Shown here one piece after another: positions 43,684 through 55,300 of a stretch of 64,000 nt of DNA. How positions within the stretch are numbered: position 1 is the first letter of the stretch; every line of letters begins with the position of its first letter. The notes under the pieces were generated by a model. That model made no database searches. It was not told the DNA's origin and saw only the letters and a program-made list of their open reading frames with translations. Location: NCBI RefSeq assembly GCF_036689865.1, contig NZ_JBAHUQ010000035.1, positions 1-64,000 of the forward strand, given 5' to 3'. A program made the translations under genes and the position numbers. This DNA is from Magnetococcus sp. PR-3 (GTDB lineage Bacteria; Pseudomonadota; Magnetococcia; Magnetococcales; Magnetococcaceae).

Positions 43684-44907
43684 TTCAGGTTGTTTGTCGT
43701 TTTGTAATGGCTGAATGATATGGGCTTATTTAAGAAGCAATAGCCCGGCTAATGATTGTTTAAACAATTGAATTAAGATGTTTATGCCTGAATAGATTCA
43801 TAGGGTCTCTCTTTTTATAGGTGTCAATCTATAGAGAGAGCATAGAGGTTTGTTGGGCTTGTCAACGTTGAGTGACCCTCCCCATCATTTAAAAAATGCC
43901 ACTCGCTTAGCCATCATGGGTGCTTTTTTAGTATCGGTTCTCTTTAGCTAAAATGGACCACGGTTGAGTGGTGCTAGCGAGGATCTTCAGGTAGCCGAAT
44001 TGAGCTTTTTCGTCGTCAGTTTTTGAAATACAAAACTCTGTTAGCGATGAGCTTACTAGAGCATCTGGTAGGGAGCGCTGCAATCAGTAGGCTAGTCCCT
44101 TCTTCTACGAAGATTTTAAAAACTGTCGCTAAGGTGTGGCTGGCGCTCTTTGAATATCCGTCAAGGTTGGTTTTGCTTCTTTAGTGCGGTCACAATCGAC
44201 CCTACACGCTTTTCCCATCGGTTGGCCAGTAAGTGTGTCACGCTCGTTTTCTCAGTGCTTTTTTCAAAAGTCTCTAAGGTTTTTTCTGTGAATGTGTAGC
44301 GACTCATATACACGTTTAGAGACTCATTGAGCGTCAAACGCTGGGCTACTTAACCAAGATATCTTCTGCATGCATGGTGAGTTGGAATGTGTTGTATCTC
44401 TGTTTTAGGGCGTATGAAGAGGGTGGTTTAGCCGACAGGCTTACCTGTTTAGTCCATTTTTATTCGGGCAGAAGGGGGGTGAGATTGTGTTGTTTTTGGG
44501 TGGCTTGTGATCTTTATTATGTGTTGTTTTATTCCTGTTTCTTAAGGGGGGGGATGGATTATTATCTCTAAATATCTCAAAGATTTATTTCTGTCTATGT
44601 GGGTACGTTCGAATGGATGTTGTTAAAGAGGTTGTCCCTATCATGTGTGTTGCGACTAAGAAATTATAAATAGCAAAATAAATGTGTTGTATATCTTGAG
44701 TTGGACATGCTTTGTCTGTTGTGGCAGGGTGAAAAGGTCCCGCGCCCATTTTTTTGGTAGTTAGCAGCGCCATGCAGGTTTTGGGTCTGATCCGCGCATG
44801 AGTTAAGCGTACCTATGCCTGTTGTGAATGTGAATATGACCTGATACGGGTTTTGATGGCTTTTTATCATACCTGGTACTCTTCTCTACGGCCCATAGGA
44901 GATGCAC
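43684..44907. other. 1.2-kb gene-poor region after the envelope operon
   Basis: No intact gene of normal size. It is richer in T and A than its flanks, with many stops in all frames. One short minus-strand frame (44161-44307) has protein-like composition and is listed separately. The plus frame near 44374-44571 is rich in Cys, Tyr and Trp and has no ribosome site; I reject it. The operon's terminator is not obvious. Might be remains of a lost element. Confidence 0.5.
44161..44307 (-). pseudogene. Possible short or degenerate gene of unknown type
   Basis: A 48-codon frame in an otherwise empty region. It runs MSRYTFTEKTLETFEKSTEK, then TSVTHLLANRWEKRVGSIVT and ALKKQNQP. Hydrophilic, no rare clusters; composition resembles real protein, and the frame is open upstream for 13 more codons. 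There is no clear ribosome site. It could be a tail fragment of an old mobile-element gene or a small basic protein. Low confidence. Confidence 0.25.
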
Positions 44908-45468
44908 ATGAACCCCTCTCACATAATTCGAGTTTTTGGTGTTGTAGCTATGGTTTGCATGGCTCTACCTGCTGCAGCGGACGAAGTTCCTGAAAAAGTA
45001 AAGAATCTCTCGATTAAGCTGGCTGAATTAGGGACCAATGCCACGGTGGTTGCAGCAGTGCAAGCTCAGAACGCTACAGGTCTGACGCTGGAGGCCATTA
45101 AACGTGTCGATGAGCATTGGAAAGCTGAAGAGGGGGTTGATGATACCATGCAGGAGCTGATCGATTCGGATTGTGGTCAGGTTCTTATTGGTTGGAAGGA
45201 TGAAAACCTCTATTTGACAGAGGTTTTTGCCATGGATAATCAGGGTGCCAATGTCTGCATGTCCGATAAAACCTCTGATTATTGGCAGGGTGATGAAGCG
45301 AAATTTATAAAATCCTTTGCCGGTGGGCAGGGGACTGTCCATATCAGCGAATTGGAGCTGGACCAGAGTTCACAAAGCTACCAAGTGCAGATTTCCATTC
45401 CGGTTAAAGCGGCGGGTAAAGTGATTGGTGCAATGACCTTTGGTGTTGAAATTGAGGCCATTGAATAA
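44908..45468 (+). CDS. Stand-alone exported Cache-domain sensor protein
   Basis: 186 residues from the ATG at 44908, with AGGAG six bases before it (another ATG at 44902 touches the ribosome site). Signal peptide (VVAMVCMALPAAADEV) and one Cache/PDC-type domain. An amphipathic helix (LAELGTNATVVAAVQAQN) and strands LIGWKDENLYLTEVFAMDNQ, SDYWQGDEAKF and VIGAMTFGVEIE match periplasmic sensor halves of receptors. No membrane segment or signalling domain follows, so it would be a soluble periplasmic ligand binder. Two cysteines (DCGQVL, NVCMSD) could pair. A good terminator follows. Its receptor partner is unknown; the next gene is a Cache-bearing c-di-GMP protein. Confidence 0.85.
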   Translation: MNPSHIIRVFGVVAMVCMALPAAADEVPEKVKNLSIKLAELGTNATVVAAVQAQNATGLTLEAIKRVDEHWKAEEGVDDTMQELIDSDCGQVLIGWKDENLYLTEVFAMDNQGANVCMSDKTSDYWQGDEAKFIKSFAGGQGTVHISELELDQSSQSYQVQISIPVKAAGKVIGAMTFGVEIEAIE

Positions 45469-45487
45469 CGTTTAACGATCTGGTGTT

Positions 45488-45547
45488 GGGGAGGTGTACA
45501 CGTTAAGGGTTATGGACCCTGGTGGCACCTCCCTTTTACATTATTTC
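45488..45547 (+). terminator. Rho-independent terminator of the Cache gene
   Basis: Outer stem GGGAGGTG (45489-45496) with CACCTCCC (45536-45543), an inner AGGGT/ACCCT pair, and TTTT after. Confidence 0.7.
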
Positions 45548-46146
45548 GATCCTTCCCCTGTCATGCTGTCGAGTGTTATGCCCATTAGTTGGCTTTTGTA
45601 AGGTGCTTTGACCAGATATGCGTGATGTTGTTGTTGGAGGTGTCGTGCTTGGTTTGTCCTTAGATATAATGTGAATATTGGTGTGCTTAATCCCTTTTTA
45701 TACTGTCCTTTTTCAATCGAACCCCACCTGTGCGTTGACAAAATTCCGCAACTCCCGTTGTACCCTCACTCTCCCGCTTGATGATATACAACCGTACATG
45801 GCTCGGTACGCCCATGTATTATAGGGGCGCCGAGCAGAAATCTGATCCATAGTAAGGGGCTGGGATTGATCAACATTAAGGGCGTATACATGATACAGAG
45901 GTAAGATAATTGGATTAAGGCTTTGTTCGTAATCTAAGCGTCATCAGTTTTTCGCATGTTCTTCATTTTTTCTTTGTTATTAGAAGGGGCTACTAGAATA
46001 AGGGCCTTGCAAAAATAGTGAAATTGAATAGGTCATCCCTTCCGGTTTAAATAGATTCTTGGGGGGGGAATGTTCTACATTAGTAAGCGGGGAATAAGCA
46101 TTTTCATGTGGGGATGCTAAAAGGACGTAGGGGGGGCATAAAACAG
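45548..46146. other. Intergenic region before the Cache/GGDEF/EAL gene
   Basis: About 600 bases without a convincing gene. It holds an inverted repeat TACATGG (45795-45801) / CCATGTA (45812-45818) that overlaps a CTCGG / CCGAG pairing (about 45802-45833), two mutually exclusive hairpins that could be a switch or just a palindrome. I could not match this to a c-di-GMP riboswitch core. Confidence 0.45.
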
Positions 46147-49059
46147 ATGGACAGTGAAGGTGTCTCTTTAAAGCATATTCAAATTCATCATCGTATGTTG
46201 ATCATGGTGGCTTGCGCCCTCATTGCATTGATGTTTGTTGGTGGTTTTGGCCTGCATGAGTTACATGACAACCTCATCCAAGACCGTAAAAATAAGACCC
46301 AGCATCTGGTTCAGGTTGCTGTTGGCACATTAACCCGTTACCAAACATTGGTTGAAGCGGGCAAGATGACGTTACCGGATGCCCAGCGAGAAGCCGCAGC
46401 TTCTGTAGCGCAGTTGCGTTATGGAGAGAATGACTACTTTTGGATCAATGATCTGAATGTTCGTATGGTGGTTCACCCCATAAGGCCTGAGCTGAATGGG
46501 GAGGTGGTTGATGGGATCCGGGATGCCAATGGTGTCTATCTGTTCAGCCAGTTTGTCGATGTTGCCAAAACCAAAGGGGCTGGTTTTGTTTCTTACCTTT
46601 GGCCCAAGCCTGGGCAGGTGCAAGCTTCAAAAAAACTCTCTTATGTTCAGAAGTTTGAACCCTGGGGATGGGTGGTAGGGTCTGGCATCTATCTTGATGA
46701 TGTTGATCTGATTTTTCGGGAAGCCGCCAGTACTTTTGTCGCTGTAATCTTGACCTCTCTTTTGATCGTTTGGACCGTTTCTGCCATTGTTGGCCGTAGT
46801 ATTACCGCACCGCTCTCTCACATTCGCAAAGCCATGTTACGTCTTTCAGAGGGGGATGTGTCTGTACCCCTGGAGAGTTTGGATCGATCTGAGGTAGGGG
46901 ATCTGCTGGGTGCTATGCGGGTTTTCCGGGATAATTTTTCAACCATGGAACGGTTGCGAAATGAGCGGGAGGAGAGCCAGCGACAGGTTGCTTTAAAGCG
47001 GGAAGAGCTTGAACGCATCATTTCAATTAGCCACACGGTGGTTTTATCGTGGGAAGATGATGAGCCGTGGACGCTGAGTTATGTCTCCGAGAACTGTTAC
47101 CGTATTCTCAATGCCAAAGTGGATATTCTCACACTTAAGCCTTTTATACATCCAGATGATTTACCCCATATGGTTGCTGCGCTAGCTGCAAGACCAGCCG
47201 ATAAAGGGGAGGTCAACCTGGAGTTTCGTTTGCAATTTGATAAACAATCGCCCAGGTGGTTTGAGTGTTGTGTTTTCCCCCAATTCAATACACAGGGGCA
47301 GCTGCTACAGTATCAGGGATTGCTGCATGATATTACAGAACGGCGTAAAGCTGAGCATGATCAGCGTATGGCTGCGGTTCTGTTCCGTACCACCAATGAA
47401 GCTCTAATGATCAGTTCTTATGATAATAAAATTGAGATGGTCAACCCTGCCTTTACCCGGATAACAGGCTACACAGAAACGGATGTTTTAGGGCGTGGTC
47501 CGGACATTTTGCAGTCGGGTCATCACGATGCTGAGTTTTATCAGCAAATGTGGAATGATCTGGAAGAAAATGGCATTTGGGAAGGAGAGATCTGGAACCG
47601 ACGGAAAAATGGTGAAACCTATCCGGAGTGGCTTTCCATCTCTACTGTGGCGGATGAGCAAGGTAAAACGGTGCAATATATTGCGGCCTTTAGCGATATC
47701 ACACGGCGTAAAGAGGCTGAAGATACCATCCGTTACCAAGCCAACTTTGATTCCCTGACTGATCTGCCAAACCGTAGTCTGTTTAATGATCGTCTGCAAA
47801 CAGAACTCAAGCGAAGCCAGCGATCTGGATGCCAGGTAGCACTTCTGTTTATTGATCTGGATCGCTTTAAATATGTGAACGATACCTTAGGGCACAACAT
47901 TGGCGACCAATTGTTGCAGGAGGTTGCGACCCGTCTCTCTAGCTCTGTACGGGACTCTGATACCGTCGCCCGTTTGGGGGGGGATGAATTTACAGTAATC
48001 CTACCTGAACTTCATGGTCCAGATGGCGTAGCCCGTTTGGCACAGGGGATGATTGATAAACTGGAAGAACGGTATTTTATTGAGGGTCACGAGCTGTTTA
48101 TCTCGGCCAGTATTGGTATAACGGTTTTTCCAAAAGATGCTGATAACAGCTTGGATCTAATTAAAAATGCGGATGTGGCCATGTACCGCGCCAAGGAGAA
48201 TGGCCGGGGGAGTTATTGCTTCTATACCGCCACCATGAATGAGGATGCCAAGCAGCACCATAAAATTGAGCAGGAACTGCGTGTTGCCATTGAGCAAAAA
48301 CAGTTCTGGATTCACTACCAGCCCTATGTGGATCAAGCCAGTGGTCGTATTACTGGGGTGGAGGCTTTAATCCGCTGGAAAAACAGTGCAGGTGAGATGG
48401 TTTATCCTGACCAGTTTATTCCGGTGGCAGAAGATACTGGCTTGATTGTCCCCATTGGTCTATGGGTGTTACGCAGTGTGATGGAGACCATTGCTGAGTG
48501 GGAGGAGGAGGGACACCCCGATATTACTTTCTCGGTCAATGTCTCAGCCCGCCAGTTCCAAGAGGGACACTTGGCTTACCAGATTAAGGCGGCACTTAAA
48601 GAAACCGGTATTAAACCCAGTAACTTGATGTTAGAGATTACTGAGAGTCTGATGATCCGAGACCCCAGTCATACTTTGAATATGCTGCATGAAATTAAGG
48701 CGTTGGGTGTACGTGTTGCTCTGGATGATTTTGGTACGGGGTACTCTTCACTGGGGTATCTTAAACAGTTCCCCATTGATCTTCTTAAGATCGACCGATC
48801 CTTTATCAATGGTATTGCCAACAGTAAGGATGATGAGACCATGGTCTCAGCCATTGTTAATATGGCCCATAGTCTGGGGGTTCGGGTGATTGGAGAGGGC
48901 ATTGAAAATGACCAGCAACTACAAAGAGTCAATGCCCATGAGTGTGATTTTGTACAGGGTTTTCACTACTCTAAGCCTATGCCTTATCAAGCTTTTCTAG
49001 AATTTTTTGATGACTATCATGAAAAATGCAGCACAGGTGTTAACGTAGAACAAAAATAA
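46147..49059 (+). CDS. Membrane Cache/HAMP/PAS/GGDEF/EAL protein
   Basis: 970 residues from the ATG at 46147; GTG 46108 and ATG 46114 would add 13 or 11 basic residues and cannot be excluded. Membrane segment (MLIMVACALIALMFVGGFGL), a single Cache domain of the sCache_2 type (YGENDYFWINDLNVRMVVHP, then EPWGWVVGSGIYLDDV), a second segment (FVAVILTSLLIVWTVSAIVG), HAMP, two PAS domains, GGDEF intact at 611-615 with an RDSD I-site before it, and EAL with E739-A-L and the DDFGTGYSSLGYLKQFP loop. Both c-di-GMP activities are possible. Its second PAS and GGDEF-EAL parts closely resemble the protein at 11674-15480. It lies just upstream of the giant adhesin. Confidence 0.93.
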   Translation: MDSEGVSLKHIQIHHRMLIMVACALIALMFVGGFGLHELHDNLIQDRKNKTQHLVQVAVGTLTRYQTLVEAGKMTLPDAQREAAASVAQLRYGENDYFWINDLNVRMVVHPIRPELNGEVVDGIRDANGVYLFSQFVDVAKTKGAGFVSYLWPKPGQVQASKKLSYVQKFEPWGWVVGSGIYLDDVDLIFREAASTFVAVILTSLLIVWTVSAIVGRSITAPLSHIRKAMLRLSEGDVSVPLESLDRSEVGDLLGAMRVFRDNFSTMERLRNEREESQRQVALKREELERIISISHTVVLSWEDDEPWTLSYVSENCYRILNAKVDILTLKPFIHPDDLPHMVAALAARPADKGEVNLEFRLQFDKQSPRWFECCVFPQFNTQGQLLQYQGLLHDITERRKAEHDQRMAAVLFRTTNEALMISSYDNKIEMVNPAFTRITGYTETDVLGRGPDILQSGHHDAEFYQQMWNDLEENGIWEGEIWNRRKNGETYPEWLSISTVADEQGKTVQYIAAFSDITRRKEAEDTIRYQANFDSLTDLPNRSLFNDRLQTELKRSQRSGCQVALLFIDLDRFKYVNDTLGHNIGDQLLQEVATRLSSSVRDSDTVARLGGDEFTVILPELHGPDGVARLAQGMIDKLEERYFIEGHELFISASIGITVFPKDADNSLDLIKNADVAMYRAKENGRGSYCFYTATMNEDAKQHHKIEQELRVAIEQKQFWIHYQPYVDQASGRITGVEALIRWKNSAGEMVYPDQFIPVAEDTGLIVPIGLWVLRSVMETIAEWEEEGHPDITFSVNVSARQFQEGHLAYQIKAALKETGIKPSNLMLEITESLMIRDPSHTLNMLHEIKALGVRVALDDFGTGYSSLGYLKQFPIDLLKIDRSFINGIANSKDDETMVSAIVNMAHSLGVRVIGEGIENDQQLQRVNAHECDFVQGFHYSKPMPYQAFLEFFDDYHEKCSTGVNVEQK

Positions 49060-49392
49060 GATATTGTATGATTAGGCATTTGTTGCATTTTTAGTGTGCG
49101 ATGGATGCTGTTATTCTGCCTTTCTATCTTCGATAGCTTTTGTGACGTTTGTCACCCTTTCCGTGATTTTAAATCTGTAGGATAATGTGAGACGGTGTGT
49201 TGGGTTAGAGTTCCTGGCTTTCTGTGGGAAACCTATGCGTTTAAACGGTCTCTTACTGTTTAGGTGCTCTGTTTTCCGCACCCGATACAATCGATGTCCT
49301 ATAGCATGCCAACCCGTGCATGTTTGGTCGGTATAAAATGGTTGATCGTTTATGGTCAGGCTCTGGTAAACAGGGTCGGATAGTGTCCTGAT
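49060..49392. other. Leader region of the giant adhesin gene
   Basis: 333 bases without a gene. No obvious terminator after the c-di-GMP gene and no strong promoter match. It presumably contains the adhesin promoter. I see nothing else in it. Confidence 0.45.
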
Positions 49393-52300
49393 ATGAAAGC
49401 ATGGATCACATTACCCTCACTGGCTCTGGATCTGGCCACGATGTTCAATCGTGCGCATGATGCTGTGTTGCTGCCTGATGCTCACTTTCTGACCGAAGGT
49501 CGGTTTGAGCGTGATGGTGCAGATTTGGTTATTCAAAAAACAGATGGTACACAGCACCGAGTATCAGGCTATTTTGATAGGGATACACCACCCCCGCTGG
49601 CGTTGGCCAGTGGGGTAACGTTAACCCCTGAAATGGTGATGGCCCGCTTGATGGCACCTGAGGGGCAAGGCTCTTTTGTTGCCCAGCAGGATGGTGGATT
49701 TTATGCCAAGACGATCCCAAGCTCCATTATTGGAACGGTGGATGAGCTCTCTGGCCGTGTGGTGGTACGTGGGTCTAATGGTTCCCTCAATATCCTGCAA
49801 GAAGGCGATCCCATTTATATTGGTGATTTGCTGGAGAGCGCCCATGACTCTGCCATTAAAATTCGTTTTGTGGATGAGACGTTGTTCCAGCTGGGTGCCC
49901 AGGCTCGTTTTCATCTTGATACCTACATTTATGACCCCAGCCTAAAACAGGGGCAATTTGGTGCAACGGTTTATCAAGGCATGTTCCGCTATGCCAGTGG
50001 TGGCCTTGGCCAATTGCACGGACAGCAGCACACGTTAATTAAAACCCCCAGTGCCATGATTGGGGTGCATGGTAGTGAATTGCGGGGTGAAGTCACAGCA
50101 GAAGGTACTACGACGGTTGTGCATACGTCTGGTATTTTAACTATTTCAGATGTTTATGGGCAGGGTTCGGTAACCCTTCTGCAACCCACAGAAGCGACAA
50201 CCGTTGCTTTTACAGGGGGCCCGCCCAAACCTGTCTTTCGAGCGACTGCTGCTATTGTTCAACAGTTACAACAAGCACTACCTTCTGCTCCGTTGCCCAA
50301 ACCAGATCAGACTGAGCGTGACCAGGGCAATCTGGATGAACGCTCGGAGACCGATGAACAGGCACAGCAGGAAGGTGAACCGGAAGCGCCTGACCTGGAC
50401 CAGGAAAAACCACTTCATCGAGGTGAAGAGGGCCCTGTTGAAGGGGAGGAACCCCTGACACCGGAAGAGATGGCCTTACTGAGGGAAGCTGGTCTTGAAG
50501 GGTTTGAAGAGGGACCTGAAGGTGGCCCTGAGGGCCTTGAGGATAATGGTCCTGAAGGAGAAGGAGAGGGTGGACCAGAAGGGCATGAAGATGGGCTGGA
50601 GGGGAATGAAGAGGGTAGACCAGAAGGACCTGAAGATGGGTTAGAGGGGAATGAAGAGGGGGGACCTGAAGGAACAGAGGGTGGCCCTGAAGGACTTGAA
50701 GGTAGGCCAGAAGGGTTTGACGATGGGCCTGAGGGCAGTGTAGAGGGTGGGCCTGAAGGAAGCGGGGATGGGTCGGGTGGGCTTGGCTCAGGTGCATCAG
50801 TTTTTGAAGATATTCAAGAAATTCTCAATACTGGGGGTACGGACAACTCGTTCCAAGGACCTGAAGAGAGTGGCTCCGAGGGTAATGATCCTCTTTTTAG
50901 TGATAACCCGAATAGTAATGGACCAGCTGGTAGTGGGGAGGAAGAAGGGGAGTGGGAGGGTGACCCATACGATACGGTCACCAATGATATACAGGGCCCA
51001 ATCCTACTCAATGATGTGGAGTATTTGACAGGGACTCCTGGCAGTGCCTTTAGCTATACATTCCAGTTTGCTGACAACAGCTCTCCCTTTTTACAGTTTT
51101 CAACAGAAGATCTGCCAACCTGGCTGACAGCCACGCGGGAGAGTGATACCGCCCTGACCATTTCAGGTACCATCGATGCAAACCAGACGGAAAGTGTGGT
51201 TCTATCGATTACGGCCATGGATGGATCTCAAAACACCCTTACCCATACAGAAACCTTGCGTATGGTTTTAAGTGGTAACTTTGTGGATTCCGCTGTGGAA
51301 GGGGTGAATTTTTCGACCAGTAGTGGTCAAACGGGTACAACAGATACTGAAGGTACTTTCACCTACCTATCTGGTTCAGACACCATCACCTTTACTTTAG
51401 GTGGGGTTACACTGGGTTCCGGTGCGGCAGACAGTGATCTTACCCCGACTGATTTGGTGGCGGATGCCAGTAATTATACCGATGGTGAAGTAACCAATAT
51501 CCTGCGTTTTTTGCAGACTTTAGATAGCGATAAAAACCCGGATAACGGTATTACCATTGATGAAACCATGCGTACCATTATGCAAGGTAAGAGCTTTGAC
51601 CTGAGTCAGGATGAGCTCTTTGCGGATGGCGGTGAGTTTTACACGCTGATGTGGGATAACAACCGCACAGTCGTTAGTGCCACCGAGGCGCAGAAACACC
51701 ATCTCAAGTCCTTATCAAGTGTCCATGGTTTAAGTGTTGATGAGAACCTTCCGACCCTGCAGGTTGATGAAGGTCAGTTGTTTGAGTTTGATGCTGCGGG
51801 AATATTTACCCATGGGCAAAATAAGGCTCTGACCTATGAAGCCTCCTTGGCTAAGGGTTCTGCCTTGCCCTCCTGGCTGAGTTTTAATACTCAGACAGGT
51901 GCGTTTAGCGGTGTGCCCGTCGATAAGGCGCATACGGGTAGTTTTGATCTGTATGTGACTGCTCTGGATGGAAGCGAGACCATAGGGGGGGCTAACTTAA
52001 CACTGGACGTCAAAAGTGTTAACGATGACCCCGTGGTGGAAAATCTGCAAAATTGGGCGGTGACACAAGGGGCGCTGGTAACCCTTACCTCGGATCAGCT
52101 CTCTTATGCGGATGAAGAACAGAGTGCTGATGAGCTGATTTATACCATTGAAAGCAAGCCGGAATATGGTGATTTACTGCTTGATGGAAATATTTTGGGT
52201 GAGAGAGGGGAGACCGTACAAAGTATCACTTTCTCCCAACAGGATATTAACCATGGCCGTATACACTATGCCCATGATCTAAGTGCGACAGATATTAGTG

Positions 52301-55300
52301 ATACCATCACTTTAACCCTATCTGATGGGGCGGGTTATCACTCTGCATCGTTTAATTTAGACATTAGTATCCTTAGTACAGACCAGCCTATTTTAACAGC
52401 TAATCAACCCGTTGCCGTTGCCGAGTCTGGCAGTATCACCATACAGGGTGCAAGCCAGGGTAGTTCTGCCGATCTACAAGCTTCCGGTCAGTCCAGTGAG
52501 CTGCTGTTTACCATTACAGAGCTGCCAAGTTCCGGCCAGCTTTACCTGGACGGCACACTGTTGGTTCTGGGGACCAACAGTACTTTTACCCATGATGATC
52601 TTGATGCCGGCTTACTCTCCTATCAACATGACAGCAGCCATGGAGAGATTGATCATTTTGATTTTTATGTCACGGATACCAGTAACGGTCTGACCAGCTC
52701 ACCTTCTGCTGTGGTTTTCAAAATTACGACCAGTAATGATGATCCCTCATTGGCCATCAACAAAGCGCTCACCCTACAAGAGGGCGGAACGCGACCCATT
52801 ACCCCAAACTATCTGTCCGCTATTGATGAAGAGCAGTCCAGCTCAGAACTTGTTTATACCCTGACCTCTCTGCCCAGTGCTGGTGGGCTGATACTGAACA
52901 GCAGCGCACTTGAGGTGGGTGGAACCTTCACCCAGGCTGATCTGGATAGTCATACTTTGCTCTATACCCATGCTGGTGGCCATATCGAGAGCGATAGTTT
53001 TAATTATACCTTAGAGGATAGTGCTGGAGGGGTGGTCGTTGGTTCCTTTAACGTAACGATTAGCACGGTCAATGATGATCCCTCCTTAAGCGTAGGCACC
53101 AGCTTACAGGTGGCAGAAGCACAGGCGTTGACCATTACGGATCAACACTGGCTAGTGGTTGATGAAGAGAGTGACAGCAGTCTCTTTCATGAACTGATCT
53201 ATACCCTTAAAACGCCTCCAAGCTATGGGGTTATCCAGGACCTGACAGGGGATATCGCGCTTAATGGAACCTTTACCCATGCACAGTTGGTGGCCGGTGA
53301 CATCCAATATGTTCATGGAGGGGGCGAGGAGAGTGGTGATAGCCTTTCAGTAGAGCTGGTCGATGCGGAAGGTGGAACCGTAAGCCATACGTTTGATCTG
53401 GAGATCGTCGCGGTTAATGATGCTCCTCAACTGCTCATTTCAACAGACCTATCTGTCATTACAGGTTCTGTGGTTTCACTCCTAAATACGCAGCTAAGTG
53501 CCAGTGATGCAGAGCAACTCAGCTCGGCCTTGACCTACAAGCTTGGTGCACAACCTTTGGCGGGTGACCTGTTACGCAATGGCGTAACATTGCTACAAGA
53601 GGAGAGCTTTACCCAAGCAGATGTTGATGCTGGACTTATTCAATACCAACATGATGCAAGCTTGGCATCTTCCGATACCCTTATGCTCACTTTGAGTGAT
53701 GGTGATGCGAATCTTGATGTATCGTTTACACTCTCTGTCACGGCAACCGCCCCGGATAGTAAGCCCTATTTGACCCTCAATGACAGTTTGGGCGTGGATG
53801 AAGGCTCGGTAGCGGTTTTAGCCAATACCGTGCTTATGGCAAGTGACGCAGACCAAGCAGATGTTACGACACTGATCTATCAGGTTCTTTCCTTGCCTAC
53901 AGCAGGTACGTTATTGCTAAACGGTACGGCGATGGCTGTGGGGGAGCAGTTTACCCAGGCTCAGTTGTGGGATGAAGATGTCAGCTATCAGCACCAAGGT
54001 AGTCAGAACAGTCGTGACAGCTTTCAGTTTGAGGTGTTGGATAGTTCCAGCCAAAGCAGCGGAAGTCACCTTTTTCTATTTTCCGTCAATACACTGAATG
54101 ATGCACCTCAAATGGTCACCAATAGCGGTGGTTCCGTGGCTGAAGCTGGCGCATTAACGTTATCCAGTACCCATCTTTTGGCCAGTGATGAAGAGCAGGA
54201 TGCCCTAACCCTGACCTACACCCTGTCCGCAATCCCCAGTCAAGGTTCATTGAGTCTGGATGGTACATCGCTAGATGTTAACGGTACCTTTACCCAGCTG
54301 GATCTTAATGGTGGACGTGTTGTTTACCAGCATCATGGCGAAGAGAGTGCCCAAGACTTCTTTACCTTTACCGTCAGTGATGGTGTGGGGGGAAACCTAG
54401 ATACCGACCGTTTTGACCTCTCCATCATTGCCCAAAATGATGCCCCTATCTTAAGTGTGCCCACGCATACAGATCTGCAGGAAGAGCAGGTCTTGACCTT
54501 AACGGTTGATCACCTCAATGCCAGTGATGAAGAGAGTGTCGATGCGAACCTCTCCATTACGCTGACCAGCGTACCCTCACAAGGGGTGTTAACGTTGGAT
54601 GGTTCAGAATTGCTAGAAGGCGCCAGTTTTACCCTTGGTGCCCTGCAAAGTGGCCGTGTGGTGTATGAACATGGGGGGGGTGAAATTACGCAAGATCATC
54701 TCGACTTCTCGGTTGCGGATGCTGCTGGTGAGACCGATGAGGCAACATGGTATCTGAACATACAAACATTTAATGATAATCCTTACTTGTTCACACATAA
54801 GAGTTTGACGGTTGAAGAAGGCCATAGCGGGGCGATAACCCATGCGCTGTTACAGGCAAAAGATGAAGAGCAGTTAGATACAGATCTTACCTATACCCTT
54901 AAGAGCTTGCCTGTTCATGGCGACTTAACCCTTGGTCAGGTGACGCTGGATGAGGGGGATGTTTTATCAGCAGCAGATTTGGCGGGCGGCAGCTTTACCT
55001 ACACCCATGATGACCAAAACTCCACGACCGATGGTTTTGACATCACCTTGGGTGATGGGGTTGGGGGTACGTTGGATGTGCACTTTACGATCACCATTCT
55101 CCCCTTGAATGATCCACCTGTGATTCAACAAAACAATGGGTTGTTGGTCTCAGAAGGGGCCACCAATGTTACCTTGAGTAATGCCCAGCTGTTAGCCATA
55201 GATGGAGAGCAGGATCATGCAACTCTGGCTTATATTATTGAGAGCGCCGCAGAGTACGGTACATTTGCACTAAATGGTGTAAGTCTTTCTGCTGGTGACA

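Noticed and set aside
44374-44571. 65-codon plus-strand frame in the gene-poor region
   Set aside because: Very rich in Cys, Tyr and Trp, with no ribosome site or recognisable feature; looks like a chance opening.
45541-45741. 66-codon minus-strand frame after the Cache gene
   Set aside because: Ends at the terminator and has no ribosome site or family similarity that I can see; too weak to call.
45790-45840. c-di-GMP riboswitch before the Cache/GGDEF/EAL gene
   Set aside because: Alternative hairpins are present, but the conserved GEMM core bases are not seen and the element is too far from the start.
50252-50797. 181-codon minus-strand frame rich in His, Pro and Leu
   Set aside because: It is the complement of the GPEG low-complexity region of the adhesin, where stops are rare by composition.
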